DNA from: Siderastrea radians
Lineage: Eukaryota; Cnidaria; Anthozoa; Scleractinia; Rhizangiidae
DNA length: 64,000 nt
Direction: 5' to 3'
Assembly (NCBI GenBank): GCA_964017195.1
Contig: OZ024894.1
Span: 36,758,923 to 36,822,922 of the forward strand
Made by a program: the position numbers and the translations under genes. Under the pieces are notes generated by a model. The model searched no databases. It was not told where the DNA came from and was given only the letters and a program-made list of their open reading frames with translations. The stretch's first letter is position 1. Each line of letters starts with the position of its first letter. Below, one piece after another: positions 44,942 to 55,555 of this stretch.

Positions 44942-45657
44942 TTACCACCATTTTCACTACTACGCGACTTTTCTTTTCAAAACACCTCTGAGCACTTTGC
45001 AATACGCTTCCGTCAATCATACCTTATATGGAAAGTGCGTGATGTTACCGAAATTGAATTGAGCTCGAAGGAACTAAAGATAGCGCCAAATTATCCCGTA
45101 AATTTGCACTGGCGAGTCATATATTGACTAGTAAGAGGCTTTAGAGTCGTTGATGTTGCAAGAATACTTCACGTTTGGTAGATATTTGTAAATAAATTTC
45201 GACATTTCTTCAGAATTAAATACCCGCTCGGTGGATTATCCTATGCGGTGGATGGTAAGCTTGCGTTTATTCTCGTGAATAAGTTAAACCGAAGTGTGAA
45301 GTAAAAATTCTAGCTTTTCTGGCCTGAAAATAGCATACGACATGTTATTCACCACGAGTATAAATCTGGCAATATCCTGAAGTGTACGAGGACGAAATTC
45401 AGGAGTGGATAGAGTATGCAACGGGAAAACGAATCATGGTCGGCGTGCGATCAACCGATTCGTGAAGAAAATGGGTTTTACAAGAAGAAAGGTATAATTA
45501 CGGGATAATTTGGCGCCATCCTTATTCCTTCGAGCTCAATTCAATTGCGGTAACATCACACACTTCCCATATGAGGTATGATTGACGGAAGCGTATTGCA
45601 AAGTGCTCAGAGGTGTTTTGGAAAGAAAAGTCGCGTAGTAGCGAAAATGGTGGTAAA
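44942..45657. mobile_element. Fold-back element copy 2 (deleted)
   Basis: Same termini as 29082-30878 (TTACCACCATTTTCACTACT and inverse), with the left arm mostly present and the right arm reduced to roughly 150 bp. It proves the first copy is a mobile family and not a unique palindrome. Confidence 0.78.
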
Positions 45658-46257
45658 CATCCTTTTAAGGTGATTACCTTCAATTGCATTGCGCATCCTT
45701 TCTGCGCATCACTTTTTGCGTGATTAGTGCACGCACCTTCGGAACTTGGTAGGTTTTCTATAAAAGCTGAGCAATTCAGAGAAATAACCGGTCGTTTTCT
45801 CCAAACGAGCTCGGTGACCCCCATTTTTTAATACATAAATTCAAACGGCACACGGTCGAGTACAATATATCGCGATTTTAAGAAAAGTTAAAAATTCTGC
45901 TTTGAGATATTTTTATTTAAATGCCGAAAAGAACACGTCTTTAGGTACAGCAGGGTATGTATGCATGCGGCAAATACTTTAATTTTTTTTCATATCCTTA
46001 ATTCTTGTTCACCTAAAATAGTATGCAATGCAAGATAAATGTCTATTTTGTTGAGGTGAGTATGTCAGTACAAGCAATGACTTTTTAAAGCGATTATAGT
46101 TCTCATTTCTGGTTACTAGGGTTTCTCAGGAAAGCCTTGGGGGTCGTATAGTTGCTATCAATGGCTACCCATGTTGTGCCAATACAACTCGGAGAACCCT
46201 ATTTTTTTAATTGTATCTTTGAAATGTTCTAAAGATAATTGCCAATTGGACCAAGTC
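45658..46257. other. No gene seen
   Basis: Flank of the 11.3 kb transposon. No coding signal apart from spurious frames running out of the fold-back element. Confidence 0.45.
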
Positions 46258-46262
46258 TTAGA

Positions 46263-46293
46263 CAGTCCGGGATCGTTATCAATTTTGATAACC
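46263..46293 (+). repeat. Left TIR of the 11.3 kb transposon
   Basis: 31 bp identical to the inverse of 57544-57574. The inner part, GTTATCAATTTTGATAAC, is itself an 8+2+8 palindrome, a likely protein-binding site. Confidence 0.92.
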
Positions 46294-46308
46294 GTGTGAC
46301 GTCACATT

Positions 46309-46526
46309 ATGGCGGCCATTTCGGAAATCAGTGATTTTCGTACTCGGTCCCCTTTATTCGTTATTTGTTCGGTAATACTCGGACTATCTACCCATAGCTC
46401 TATTCGAGAAAGCCGAGGAAGGAATGAACTCCACGTGTGCCAAAGATGGCGGATGAATGTGAACGATGAAGAAGCAAATTTCACTCGCAAAGTGAAAGAA
46501 CACTTAAAATTCTGCGTCCGCATCAG
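46309..46526 (+). other. Probable 5' untranslated exon of the large transposon gene
   Basis: Open stretch ending GCATCAG before GTATGTTTTTCC, a good donor, while a pyrimidine-rich TTGTATTCCTAG acceptor lies at about 46906, 20 bp before the ATG at 46926. Joining the two puts a stop before that ATG, so the exon would be non-coding (with short upstream frames). It begins right inside the left TIR, suggesting the promoter is subterminal. Confidence 0.4.
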
Positions 46527-46925
46527 GTATGTTTTTCCACTTTGTCGTTAAATTTGAGTTGGTTAAAGAATTTTGTGGCGTCCTCAAAAATTATATCGTA
46601 ATCTTTAACCTTATTTCTTTCGATTTATCGTTTGTTTATCGTTGTGCACGATCTATTAAAAAAGTGCACTGGGGTATTTTGATTTGCAGTCCGATTGCAT
46701 CACTAACCGCCATTTTGTGTTCCTGTTGACTGAGTCACTTGATCCTTCGTGTCTAAGATGCTTAGTGTTAGATTTTTGTGGTAGTCACCTCGTAATGTTA
46801 TCGATGGAAATCACCTCGTAATGTTACGCAGCCTTTGAATTTCTTTGACAAATTTAGAAGCTTAAAGCTTTAGCTCACAGCTTCTTTAACTGATTGTATT
46901 CCTAGGTAAATGAGATGCCAATGAG

Positions 46926-48028
46926 ATGGCAGATGCACATAGAAAAAAATTATTAAACCTGTGTCGATTCTGTGCCAAGACTATTTCTAAAAGTGCAAGA
47001 CCCAAAGAGAAATTCAAGGATGACTTTGACCGGTATGGCGTTAATATTGAGGAAGACAATGGTGTGATTCATCCACCGAATGTTTGTCAGGGCTGTGTGA
47101 GGAACTTTTATCGCTCGAGAGATACAGCTTCAAGTTCTTCCATTAGTAGAGTCCCATTTACTTGTGAGCCCCACAAGGAAGACAGTGCATGTCTATGCAG
47201 TGGTTCAAGAACTAAAGCTGGACGACCAAGCAAGAAGAGAAAGCTACATGTGGTGGTCAGTGGGAGTGACACAGAAAGTGGGGATGATCAGACTGAAGAT
47301 GAATCAGAGAAAGAGTCATGCAACATTTTCCGCAGCGTTTTGGAGAACATACACCTTCTCGATAAAGAACTGGCAAGGGTGTTATGTCAGAGTATTTGCT
47401 CTCAGTTCGGTTTAGTCTTTATTGACCCTGCAGATTTGTTCACTTCGGTCAGATCTATTGATAGACAAATGGTTTTGCGTTTGGTTGAAACTATATTTGC
47501 CCTTGAGAGGGAGGAACTGAAAGCTCACAATTGTAACCTTAGTTACAAAAACATTGGGGAATTGCTGAAGTTAAATCCAGAAACTTGGCTTGCATCCAGA
47601 AACGTGCTCCTTAAAAGTGCAGTTGACGGTTTGAGTGACAGCCGAACAAAGCTTGTAAAAAAGGTTATGGCGGTTGACCACATGCATAGTCTAGTGAAGG
47701 CAAACTTCATAAGTCCCATCATGTTTGGATCAAACCTTGTAATGTACTCAATTGCTGGCAGCAAAATGTCAGTTGATATTTATGGGAAGCTGCATCCAGG
47801 GGGTCAGTACAAGGTTATGAAATCGTGGCTCAATGGGTTATCAATGGAAATCCCTGCTTTGCCAAAGAATGACATTTTAACTGCCATCGATAACGACCAG
47901 GTTCTGTTAAAAAAGTGGACGGTGCGCAAAGATAATCGCACTCAGATCAGCATCTTGACCAGTGTATGTTGTGCTGAGGTTGGAACCAAGGATGCAGTTT
48001 TGCAACAAGATGAAAAGCTTGCACCAAG
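46926..48028 (+). CDS. Large transposon gene, exon 1
   Basis: 367 codons plus two bases; donor AG|GTAATG. Carries the RAG1-N-like zinc region and the LSYKNIGELLKLNPETWLAS helix-rich part, ending CCAEVGTKDAVLQQDEKLAP. The start is the first ATG after a splice acceptor and precedes the conserved zinc region by 12 residues. Confidence 0.85.
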
Positions 48029-51000
48029 GTAATGCATATAACTCTGACTAATAATGTTGACTGTTTCTTGTTCAGTAAATGACTCTCTCAATACTGTAAT
48101 TTTCAAGCCTGACCACGCCACCCCATGTCCCCCATCCTCCCATGTTACTGTTTTGTGATTTTTGTTTCAGTCCATGTTCTAAAAAGATGTGAAATTTTGA
48201 AGGGTTTTTTAGCCCATTTTCTGAAGCTAAGGGACAGCAAATGCTGCCTGTTTTCCACAAAAAAAAAATTCATTGAAGAATGAAAGACTAGTCATTGTTC
48301 TTCTGTCACTTGCTTGAATGTTGTAAAATCATTGTATACTTGTGAAAGATACACTTGCTAAAGAAAGATTTAGTTTCAGACTATAGTTTTTTGTGGCTTG
48401 TAGTTGGACATTAACAGTAAATACATTTACATGGATGAGTGTTGTTTGTCACTGACTTAGAGCAGTTTCCATTTAGTGTCCAAGGGAATTCACATTTGAT
48501 TTACAAAAACTTTTGCCACTCTTGCGGCCAATTAGAAGAATAAACCTTGCATGCCTTTTCCCGCACTTCCAAGCCCTGACTACATTTATTTGCTTTGAAT
48601 TCTTATTGGTTTGTTGCATTGTTTGCATCCGTTGTGATAGTCCAGGTTGGATAGTTTGGTTTTGGTTTTATGACACTTGACACTCAAGCACGTGCACACA
48701 AACATGTTGCATGCGTGCATACATACTTTAGTTGAAATTGCACTAATCTAATTTTGTCGTAAACAGCAAATGGCCCAACAGACTGGCAGAGGCCAAGATT
48801 GACACATTGAAGAAACAGCAGCTTGTTGAGGATTGCTCTGCCACCGCTGATGATGTCATGCTCCTACGTAAAGAGGTAAATGAGGAAGACTAGCTGGTAA
48901 TTTGAGACAATTACAGGTGTACAGAACTCTTCACAACCTGGGCTTATAACTTCTGAATACTACAACAAATAAAAATTAAAATACATTTATATTAATTGAA
49001 AACACTCCAGTATTTTAAAAAAGATATAACTTGGTGTAAACTATCAATGCTTTTTTAGCCCTGAAATAAACAGTTGGCCCAATGAAACAAAACCTCTCAG
49101 TACAAAGTGGCATGTTTTAGGGTTTTGCTGGTTTAGCTTTTTGTTTGCACCCTGTAGTTTGGTGGATGTCTAAGGAAAAACAATCTATCTGGTTGTATTA
49201 ATTATTAAATATTAACTAAAAAAATAAACAAATAAAGAAGATTTTTAGTGGGTTTTCATCCACTGTTTCCAAGTTGAGTTGGATTTTAGCAATGTTGGTT
49301 TTTGTGGAGGGAGGAAAACTGGATTACCCAGCGAAAAATGCTTGGAGGAGGGACGCGAACCAACAACTAACTCAACCCACATATGGCATCATCTCTGGAG
49401 TTTGAACCCGTTCCAAATTAGAGGGAGCCGAGCGCTCTTACCGATATATATATATACAGATTAACAAATTGAATTCCTCATATATATATTTTTTTACCTA
49501 GAACAAGAAGATGATCCATGATATCCTCCACAAAGTTGTGAAAGAGCAAACAACTGCAGATGGAAGTTGGACAGATGACATACACCTAAGGGTGGCAGAC
49601 ATGCGGTCAAAAGAGGGGATGCGTGTGTGTCCAGTGTGCAACACCAGCATGCCAAAGACAAAACGGAAGTGCATTAATCAAGACTGTCGTGTCAGTCTAA
49701 AAAGTGCTGAACAAGAAGCCAGTGGTACTGATATCCTTGGGACTGCACTGATTGCCCCTGTCCGCTCGTTTCAGCACAGAGTGCATGAGACCTCACTTGG
49801 TTTTCAAGTTCAAGAGAATAAAGCATTTGTCTTCAACAAGGAGGAAGTCTGGGAAACACATGATGAATGAACTGATGTCCCAAGTAGGCATCCTGCATCT
49901 CCAATCAAAGTGGAAACATATGACCCTGTGTTCGTGGACCCCAATTCCTTTGACTCAGTAAAAGAAGTCCTGCGACAAGTTGGTCATGCATCCTCTGTTA
50001 GCCGGTACCACCCAAATGTGCCAGATGCAAGAAAATGGCTCAGTGTAACCATGGATGGCTCTCCCTACTTGGTCAGCAGAAAGGTAATCGACACAGTCTA
50101 CTTGTGTTGTGATTGTGAAGCAGAAGTTTTAAAGGCAGACCAAGATGACCACTGTTTCAATGTACATCGTGGCCGCAGGGTTAAGTTTGTTAAAGAGTTT
50201 GACTGGGTGCTACTGCGTATTGGCAAACTTCACCTTGAAATGAACATGGCCAGGACATTCACCAACCATAACTGGGGTGTGTTCATGTCCGAGCTGACCA
50301 AAGAGTTGGGATTCACTTCTGAAGCAGCACAGAAATATGTAAAGAAATGCTCTGACCATCACAAAACGATGTCCATCCTGAAAGTGGCCCATATTGGATT
50401 CTGGTACGAACTACTTGTACCTTACGTACGTAGTCGCCTTACTTCAGGAGCTCCCATTTCGGTGAACGACTTCCTGTATGACTGGGTTGTACAAGTGGGC
50501 TGGAAGTATCCCAACTACAGGTACATCTTCAACACTACCTGGTCATACCTGATGGGCATCCAATTACTTCACATCGGAGTGAGAAGAAACAATGCTGAGT
50601 ACATCAGGGCAGGGCATATGGCCTTTGCACCACTGTTTCACAGGAACTGTGCTTCTAAATATGCATTGATTGATTTGCATGATAGGTAAGTGTAAAGGTT
50701 GTTGTATTGTTTGGTCCATAATGAGCATTTTTAGAAAATATCCATACACCCCATGGAAGGTTTTTGATTTGTACCCCCTCCCCTAAGCAGTGTGTCCAAA
50801 GGATTTTTTTCTGACAACCATTCATTTATATTGCAGTTTACATAAATAATTTAATTTTTAGTTTGACTTGGCAGAAGTTCCGGTTTGTCCACAGAAAATG
50901 ATTAAAAAAATCAATTCATGGGGGGGTACATGGGGGTACATGGAAGGGAGTTCTGTATGCCTTAGAGGGGTTACACAAGGATTCATGAGGTCACAAGGAT

Positions 51001-52922
51001 TTTGCTGTTTAAGGTTAATTCTTAGCTGAGATTATTACTTAGTGCCTTTACCCACACTCAAAATGATCCTGTAAAACTATGAGGAAGATATTGAATAACT
51101 TTTTTTTTCAGGGATAGCTTACCATAATACATGTATTTTTGGTAATACTATTATTGAAGACAGGATCAAAACTTGAAATTGGCCCAATTTGCATTTCAAT
51201 CCTTGCCATCTGCGAGTAATGAATTTGGTTCAATTCATGTTCTTCAAAGAATATTGTGCATCTTCATTGATCTGTTATAGTTATAGTATGTCTGAAGTGT
51301 ATCAAAAGGGTAGGGAAGTTTAAGGACTTTTTGTTTTGTTTTACAGCGTGGACCGTGCGTCATTTCCCCCAGAGCTTGCCAAGTTTGTGACTAACACAGA
51401 GTCAATTAGCACCTCTGGTAATCCTAGCAAGGGAGAATGCATGGATGCAAACCTCGAGGAGAAAAATAAGGAGTCCAAAGTGTGGCAACATGGTGGGATG
51501 ACTGCCCTTGACTGGTTGAGAATCTTTCGCAATCTTGGAAAACTAACCAGTGTAAGTCTCAGTGCAATGTTATAGTTCTGTAATGAGGTATGGATATTGA
51601 AATCCTGTGCAGCTTTTCAAGAGTTGAATGTAGCTTTTAACTGCCTGCTTGGGGTATTACCCTACTCAAATTCTCTACTGTTTGAGGGGCTTTGATTCCT
51701 GTGTTTGACATGTGGGTTTCTCTTAGGACACCTCCATGTGAAAACATCACCATCACTAGCAATTAACAGTTAATCTTGTATACTATATGTATATCTTTTC
51801 TAAACAAGTACTTTCCTGATCATTCCTCCAGGTAAGAGATTGGCTTTTATCCCTAGTTGGGATGCGTGATCCGAAGGAAGATGCTGCTATTTCACGAAGG
51901 AAGTATGATTTTAAGGAAGAAGTACTGGCATGGAGAATCAAGCTTCGAAGAGAGGGGTAAGCTGTTGTCACCTTACTCAATGTACAAGAGGCCTTGCTTT
52001 CTTTATAAAGTATGGGAAGTTTGTTTGTTTATTTTCCATGTATTTATTTGTTTGTTTATTTATTATATATTTAATTACTCATTCGCTTGGGCTTTTAACT
52101 TTTAAAATGTAAAACACAAGTTTTGTCAATTGTGGCTCTAACTTTTAAGTTTGTGGATGAAATACTTAAATGTGGCCATTCAAATGAAAGGTCTTGAGCA
52201 GTGCATATCTTTCTGTGGTGTTATTAACAAAATGGTTCTGTAAACTTGTAAACTTTTAAGTCTGTTAATGAAATCCTAAAGTGTGACCACTCATCTGAAA
52301 GCTATTTAGTAATGCTCTCCAATGGTGCTCTTATCAATATTTGTAATTAATTTTTTACAAAAGTAAATTTGAGATTTTCTTCCTTTGTTCTGAACTTGAA
52401 TTTTGTTTTCAAAGTACAATGTAGTCTCCTTATTTTATCCTTATTTTATTTTATTGTTGGTTCAATTACAGGTATTTAGTAGGCAACCAGGATCAACATG
52501 TATCCCTCAGTGGTGCTGTTCTCGACACAGGCCTTTTGAAGATGGACGAGTCACTTAAGGAGAATAGGAGGCAACTGTTACTTCAGCACTTTGTGGAGGG
52601 GAAGTCAAGATCAGACATACCCATAACTACTGTATACACCACAGAGGAAGAGAGGATCCAGGGAGAAAACATCAACAACGCTTCAAAGGCAGAGATCCTC
52701 CAGAGAGCAGAAGAGAAAATCAATCTGCTCTCTGACGAAGAGGCAAAAGGTGCACTCCACAGTAAACTGTATGAGTTGAAGAGGAAGCAGTCTGTATTAA
52801 AAAAAGAAATCCTTATCGCTTTCTTCCATGAAGTTTGCGAAGAACTGAAGCAGAATGTAGACACTGAGGAATTCTTAGTTTTTAATAATCAGGATGAGGA
52901 TAAAGACTGTACAGAGCAATGA
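46926..52922 (+). CDS. Large zinc-domain protein of the transposon, candidate transposase (one in-frame TGA)
   Basis: Six exons join in phase: 46926-48028, 48767-48875, 49502-50685, 51347-51551, 51832-51956 and 52472-52922, giving 1058 codons. The N-terminus (about 13-100) has CRFCAKTISKS, IHPPNVCQGCVRNFYRS and EPHKEDSACLC, the Cys/His layout of the RAG1 N-terminal zinc dimerisation region. An acidic linker (DTESGDDQTEDESE) follows. Mid-protein there are FDNDQ-like IDNDQVLLKKW, a zinc ribbon CPVCNTS…CINQDC, LSVTMDGSPYLV, LCCDCEAEV…HCFNVH and GKLHLEMNM; D in TMDG and E in LEMN are candidate catalytic acids, my inference only. The last exon is charged, coiled-coil-like. Codon 527 is TGA (49868-49870), with clear homologous-looking sequence on both sides. 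From memory similar proteins are multicopy in corals, without a named function. Confidence 0.8.
48767..48875 (+). CDS. Large transposon gene, exon 2
   Basis: After GTAAACAG; reads SKWPNRLAEAKIDTLKKQQL then CSATADDVMLLRKE; donor GTAAAT. Phases 2 and 0 agree with exons 1 and 3. Confidence 0.75.
49255..49445 (-). mobile_element. SINE-like remnant with conserved GAGGAAAAC-type core
   Basis: GGAGGGAGGAAAACTGGATT…CAGCGAAAAATGC… followed by AACCAACAACTAACTCAACC resembles the conserved central domain found in many invertebrate SINEs (Nin-type, as I remember it). It lies in intron 2 of the large transposon gene, next to a TA repeat. Confidence 0.38.
49502..50685 (+). CDS. Large transposon gene, exon 3, with in-frame TGA
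   Basis: After TTTTTACCTAG; 394 codons. The frame is continuous across TGA at 49868-49870 (…VWETHDE stop TDVPSRHP…VETYDPVF), so a single nonsense change interrupts it. Carries the zinc ribbon, TMDG, CCDC…HCFNVH and LHLEMNM blocks; donor AG|GTAAGTG. Confidence 0.8.
51347..51551 (+). CDS. Large transposon gene, exon 4
   Basis: After TTTTACAG; SVDRASFPPELAKFVTNTES … LEEKNKESKVW … LDWLRIFRNLGKLTS; donor GTAAGT. Confidence 0.75.
51832..51956 (+). CDS. Large transposon gene, exon 5
   Basis: After TTCCTCCAG; VRDWLLSLVGMRDPKEDAAI … RIKLRREG; donor GG|GTAAGC. Confidence 0.72.
52472..52922 (+). CDS. Large transposon gene, exon 6 (C-terminus)
   Basis: After CAATTACAG; YLVGNQDQHVSLSGAVLDTG then a Lys/Glu-rich, coiled-coil-like tail ending NNQDEDKDCTEQ and TGA at 52920-52922. 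Confidence 0.8.
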
Positions 52923-54489
52923 AAAATTGTGTGTAAATATTATTGATTTTATCTATTTTATTAGTGTACATTGAACTCTAGTCATGATCATGGCCCAGAC
53001 CTTGATAATCCAGACATTTTTCCAGTCCCAATTTTTTAAATTTATGCTGAAACCTTTTCCAGCTGGAAAATTTGCGTGACCCGGGGACTCTTTAACTGAC
53101 TTGCATTGCATCTAAGAAAAATAATTAATCAAGGTCCATCGGTATGTAAACAGACTTAAACAAAATACAAAAAAAATATGTAAACAGAGTTGAACTTACC
53201 ACATGAAATAGGTGCATTTTATTTCTTACTGAAACTTTTATTTCTTACTGAAACTGGGTGTCTTTGGAAACTAGGCTGTTTTGATTGTAGACAATCAGTG
53301 TGGAGTTCAATCAAGATGGTATTTTATTTGGTTCTTGAAAGGTGCAATAAGTGTCTGATCAAAGTGGGAAATACATGTACCGGTAGAAACAGAAATCTAA
53401 ATGTGCATACATGTACTTCCTATATGACTTATGTGGGTGTGTTTGGCCTAATAGGCCTGGTAACATGCCATTTTGGTCTCAGCATAGGTGTATTTTTCTG
53501 TGTAATCTGTAAATGGATAATTAGTTTTGCCATGTTGGCATGAACTGTGGGGTTTAATGGTTAGGAAAAATAGCAAATTTAGGCCAGAAATTGGGTAAAG
53601 GTTTCAAGATGTGGGCCTTACTATTCAAACGAAACAAATTAGGTGCTTGTCTCTTTTACATCCCAATTGAAACTATGTAAACCTCTCCTAAAACAAGCTA
53701 CGGTATTTCAGGTGATAGGTACCAATAATTTGAAACAAGTGGAAATATTTCTGTTTGTCACTAAGGAGAAATACCATTTTGTGTTTTCATTTTCATTTGC
53801 GGTATGGGCAATAAAGGGACAATAAAGGGACACTTGAGTAAACGTTATCTTGAATATGTTTGTCTCAAAATGCAAATTCTCTTTACTGGTCTCTGTAAAT
53901 TTTTATTGGACAGATGTGAAGATGTAAAGTGTCCACTCAGAACTGAGAAAGTATTACATCAATAAATAATGATGTTTCGGAGTGTACTTGACAAAAACTA
54001 ACTTTGGTTTATTTAGAACCGTTGTCTAACTCCAACAATACTGAAGTCTTGTTCCAGGAAATAAACATACCCCCTCCCCCCGAAAGATTATTGAAAATTA
54101 CATGTATGAAGGGAAGATGAGGGATAGGGGTTTGGTGTCTCCTAGGCCAAACCTTTTTTAAAACGAAGTATGAAGCTACCCTGAGATTCCAAAGGGTTAG
54201 GACTAAAACAAACAGACCTTCACGAGCGCGAGAAGCGCGCTAAAACTTGTGACATTATTAAGAAGAATGAAACGCAAAAAACAGAAAAACGAATGGAGAG
54301 GAAAGGAGCGTTTCCATTTTCTCCACCCACGTTTTTATTTTCGTTTTTGCAACTTCTCACGCCACAAGCTTTCGCGAGCTTCTTGTGGAAGACTGGCTAC
54401 GAGAGGCCGAGGTATGGAAATTTTCTGAAACACACAATAGCTAATAAGGAGCTCGTACACGTTCGATAAAAAAAGTACAGTGTCATTCA
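52923..54489. other. Inter-gene spacer inside the transposon
   Basis: 3' region of the large gene (plus) converging with that of the MADS-box gene (minus). Frames at 53190-53543 and 53643-53825 lack domain or composition support. No further gene seen. Confidence 0.45.
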
Positions 54490-55289
54490 TTACTGTAAGT
54501 TGTTAAGCACGCTCTCGTCCGAAACAAAGGTTATTTCCGTTTGCTCACTCGTAGTAGGGGGAATTTCATTAAACTGAAGCCTTGCTCTTGGTCTTCTCCG
54601 CAAAACCTCCCGGACTGGGCTGGGAACGTTGGCTAACACTGATGTATTTGTCTGCCCTGGTGGTGTCCTTCGGCGGGTATTTGGAATATGGCCAAGCACG
54701 TTTGCAAGAGTGGGGGACATGTCAATCATTTCCCCTGGTGTCGCTGCCATGGGATCCACTGACGGTCCATTTTCTTCCGCACTGGCACTTTGTCCCTCTG
54801 TTTCTTCGGGAGATGGCGAAAGTAGTTCTTGTCCCACGGTAGTCTTTAGGATGCCATTTTCGTAGTCTGCCTTGAGACCCGGAGATCCCCACACGATGCG
54901 ATGTTGCTTCGTGGGTTGCACGATGAGAAAGACCTCCGCCTTGGTCATAACATGCAGCTTGAAAGCGTTTTTAAATAACGTTGCCTTGCGTCGCGATAAC
55001 GTAACCTTCCTCTGAGATGCGTTTTCTATGTATTCAATCTTTTCTCTCCCCCTAGTGTTCCTAGTTGTTCCACTTGCAACTTTGTCACTGGAAAGTAATC
55101 ACCACACGTATCACCGGAAAAGCATTAAGAACAACAATACTCGAACCAAAAGCAGCAAGCACGTACGGCAGTAGATCATTTCAGGTTATAAACAACTTGA
55201 TCAGAAACGTACCTTGTGTCATCTTGGAGCCCACTTTCAAGACAAATCACTTCAATCTCAGCAGTACTCTGGCCCACATTCTCTTCCAT
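54490..55289 (-). CDS. MADS-box (SRF/MEF2-type) transcription-factor-like protein in the transposon
   Basis: Two minus-strand exons, 55213-55289 (ATG at 55289) and 54490-55087, joined in phase 2 by GTACGT and TTTCCAG, give 224 residues. Residues 38-90 form a MADS domain: RGREKIEYIENASQRKVTLS, RRKATLFKNAFKLHV and AEVFLIV, matching the RGR-KI-FI-N-R-TFSKRK-KKA-EL-TL-VLLLV pattern of SRF and MEF2, about two residues shorter near KI. The rest is Ser/Pro-rich and acidic (LLSPSPEETEGQS; ARLQFNEIPPTTS), activation-domain-like, with no MEF2 or SAM motif. MADS proteins dimerise on A/T-rich palindromes. It is transcribed divergently from the 55556 gene, ATGs 266 bp apart. Intact frame. Confidence 0.85.
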
Positions 55290-55555
55290 GGTCAAAGGTT
55301 TTGGTCAACGAACAAAGAGGAATTCACAGAGTAATTTTTGGAGCAGTGCGCGCGAAATCGCAGCGGGTGAGTTTGCATGCTTGTCATGATTGGACATCGA
55401 CCAAACTTTGACAGTTTCTATTGTGTTTAGAGGCGATATTTTTTCGGCGGTTTGCCGCGAAACGTGAGTTTCATTCACTGTGCACCAGTCGTATACCGGT
55501 TTTGAAGTTCTATATTTGAGGTATTTCCATTCACTGAAGGAACATCCTGGACGAG
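55290..55555. promoter_or_regulatory. Shared divergent promoter region of the MADS-box and small genes
   Basis: 266 bp between two opposite start codons, with GC-rich islands (GCGCGCGAAATCGCAGCGGG, GGCGGTTTGCCGCGAAACG) in otherwise AT-rich DNA. No TATA box stands out. A bidirectional promoter is inferred from geometry only. Confidence 0.5.

Noticed and set aside
49868..49870. TGA as selenocysteine codon
   Set aside because: No evidence of a SECIS element was seen, and the flanking residues do not resemble a selenoprotein site; nonsense or sequence error is simpler.
46926..52922. Calling the large gene RAG1 or ProtoRAG
   Set aside because: Only the N-terminal zinc region resembles RAG1; no RAG1/Transib core motifs or adjacent RAG2-like kelch gene recognised, and the termini are not CACAGTG/CACTATGG type.
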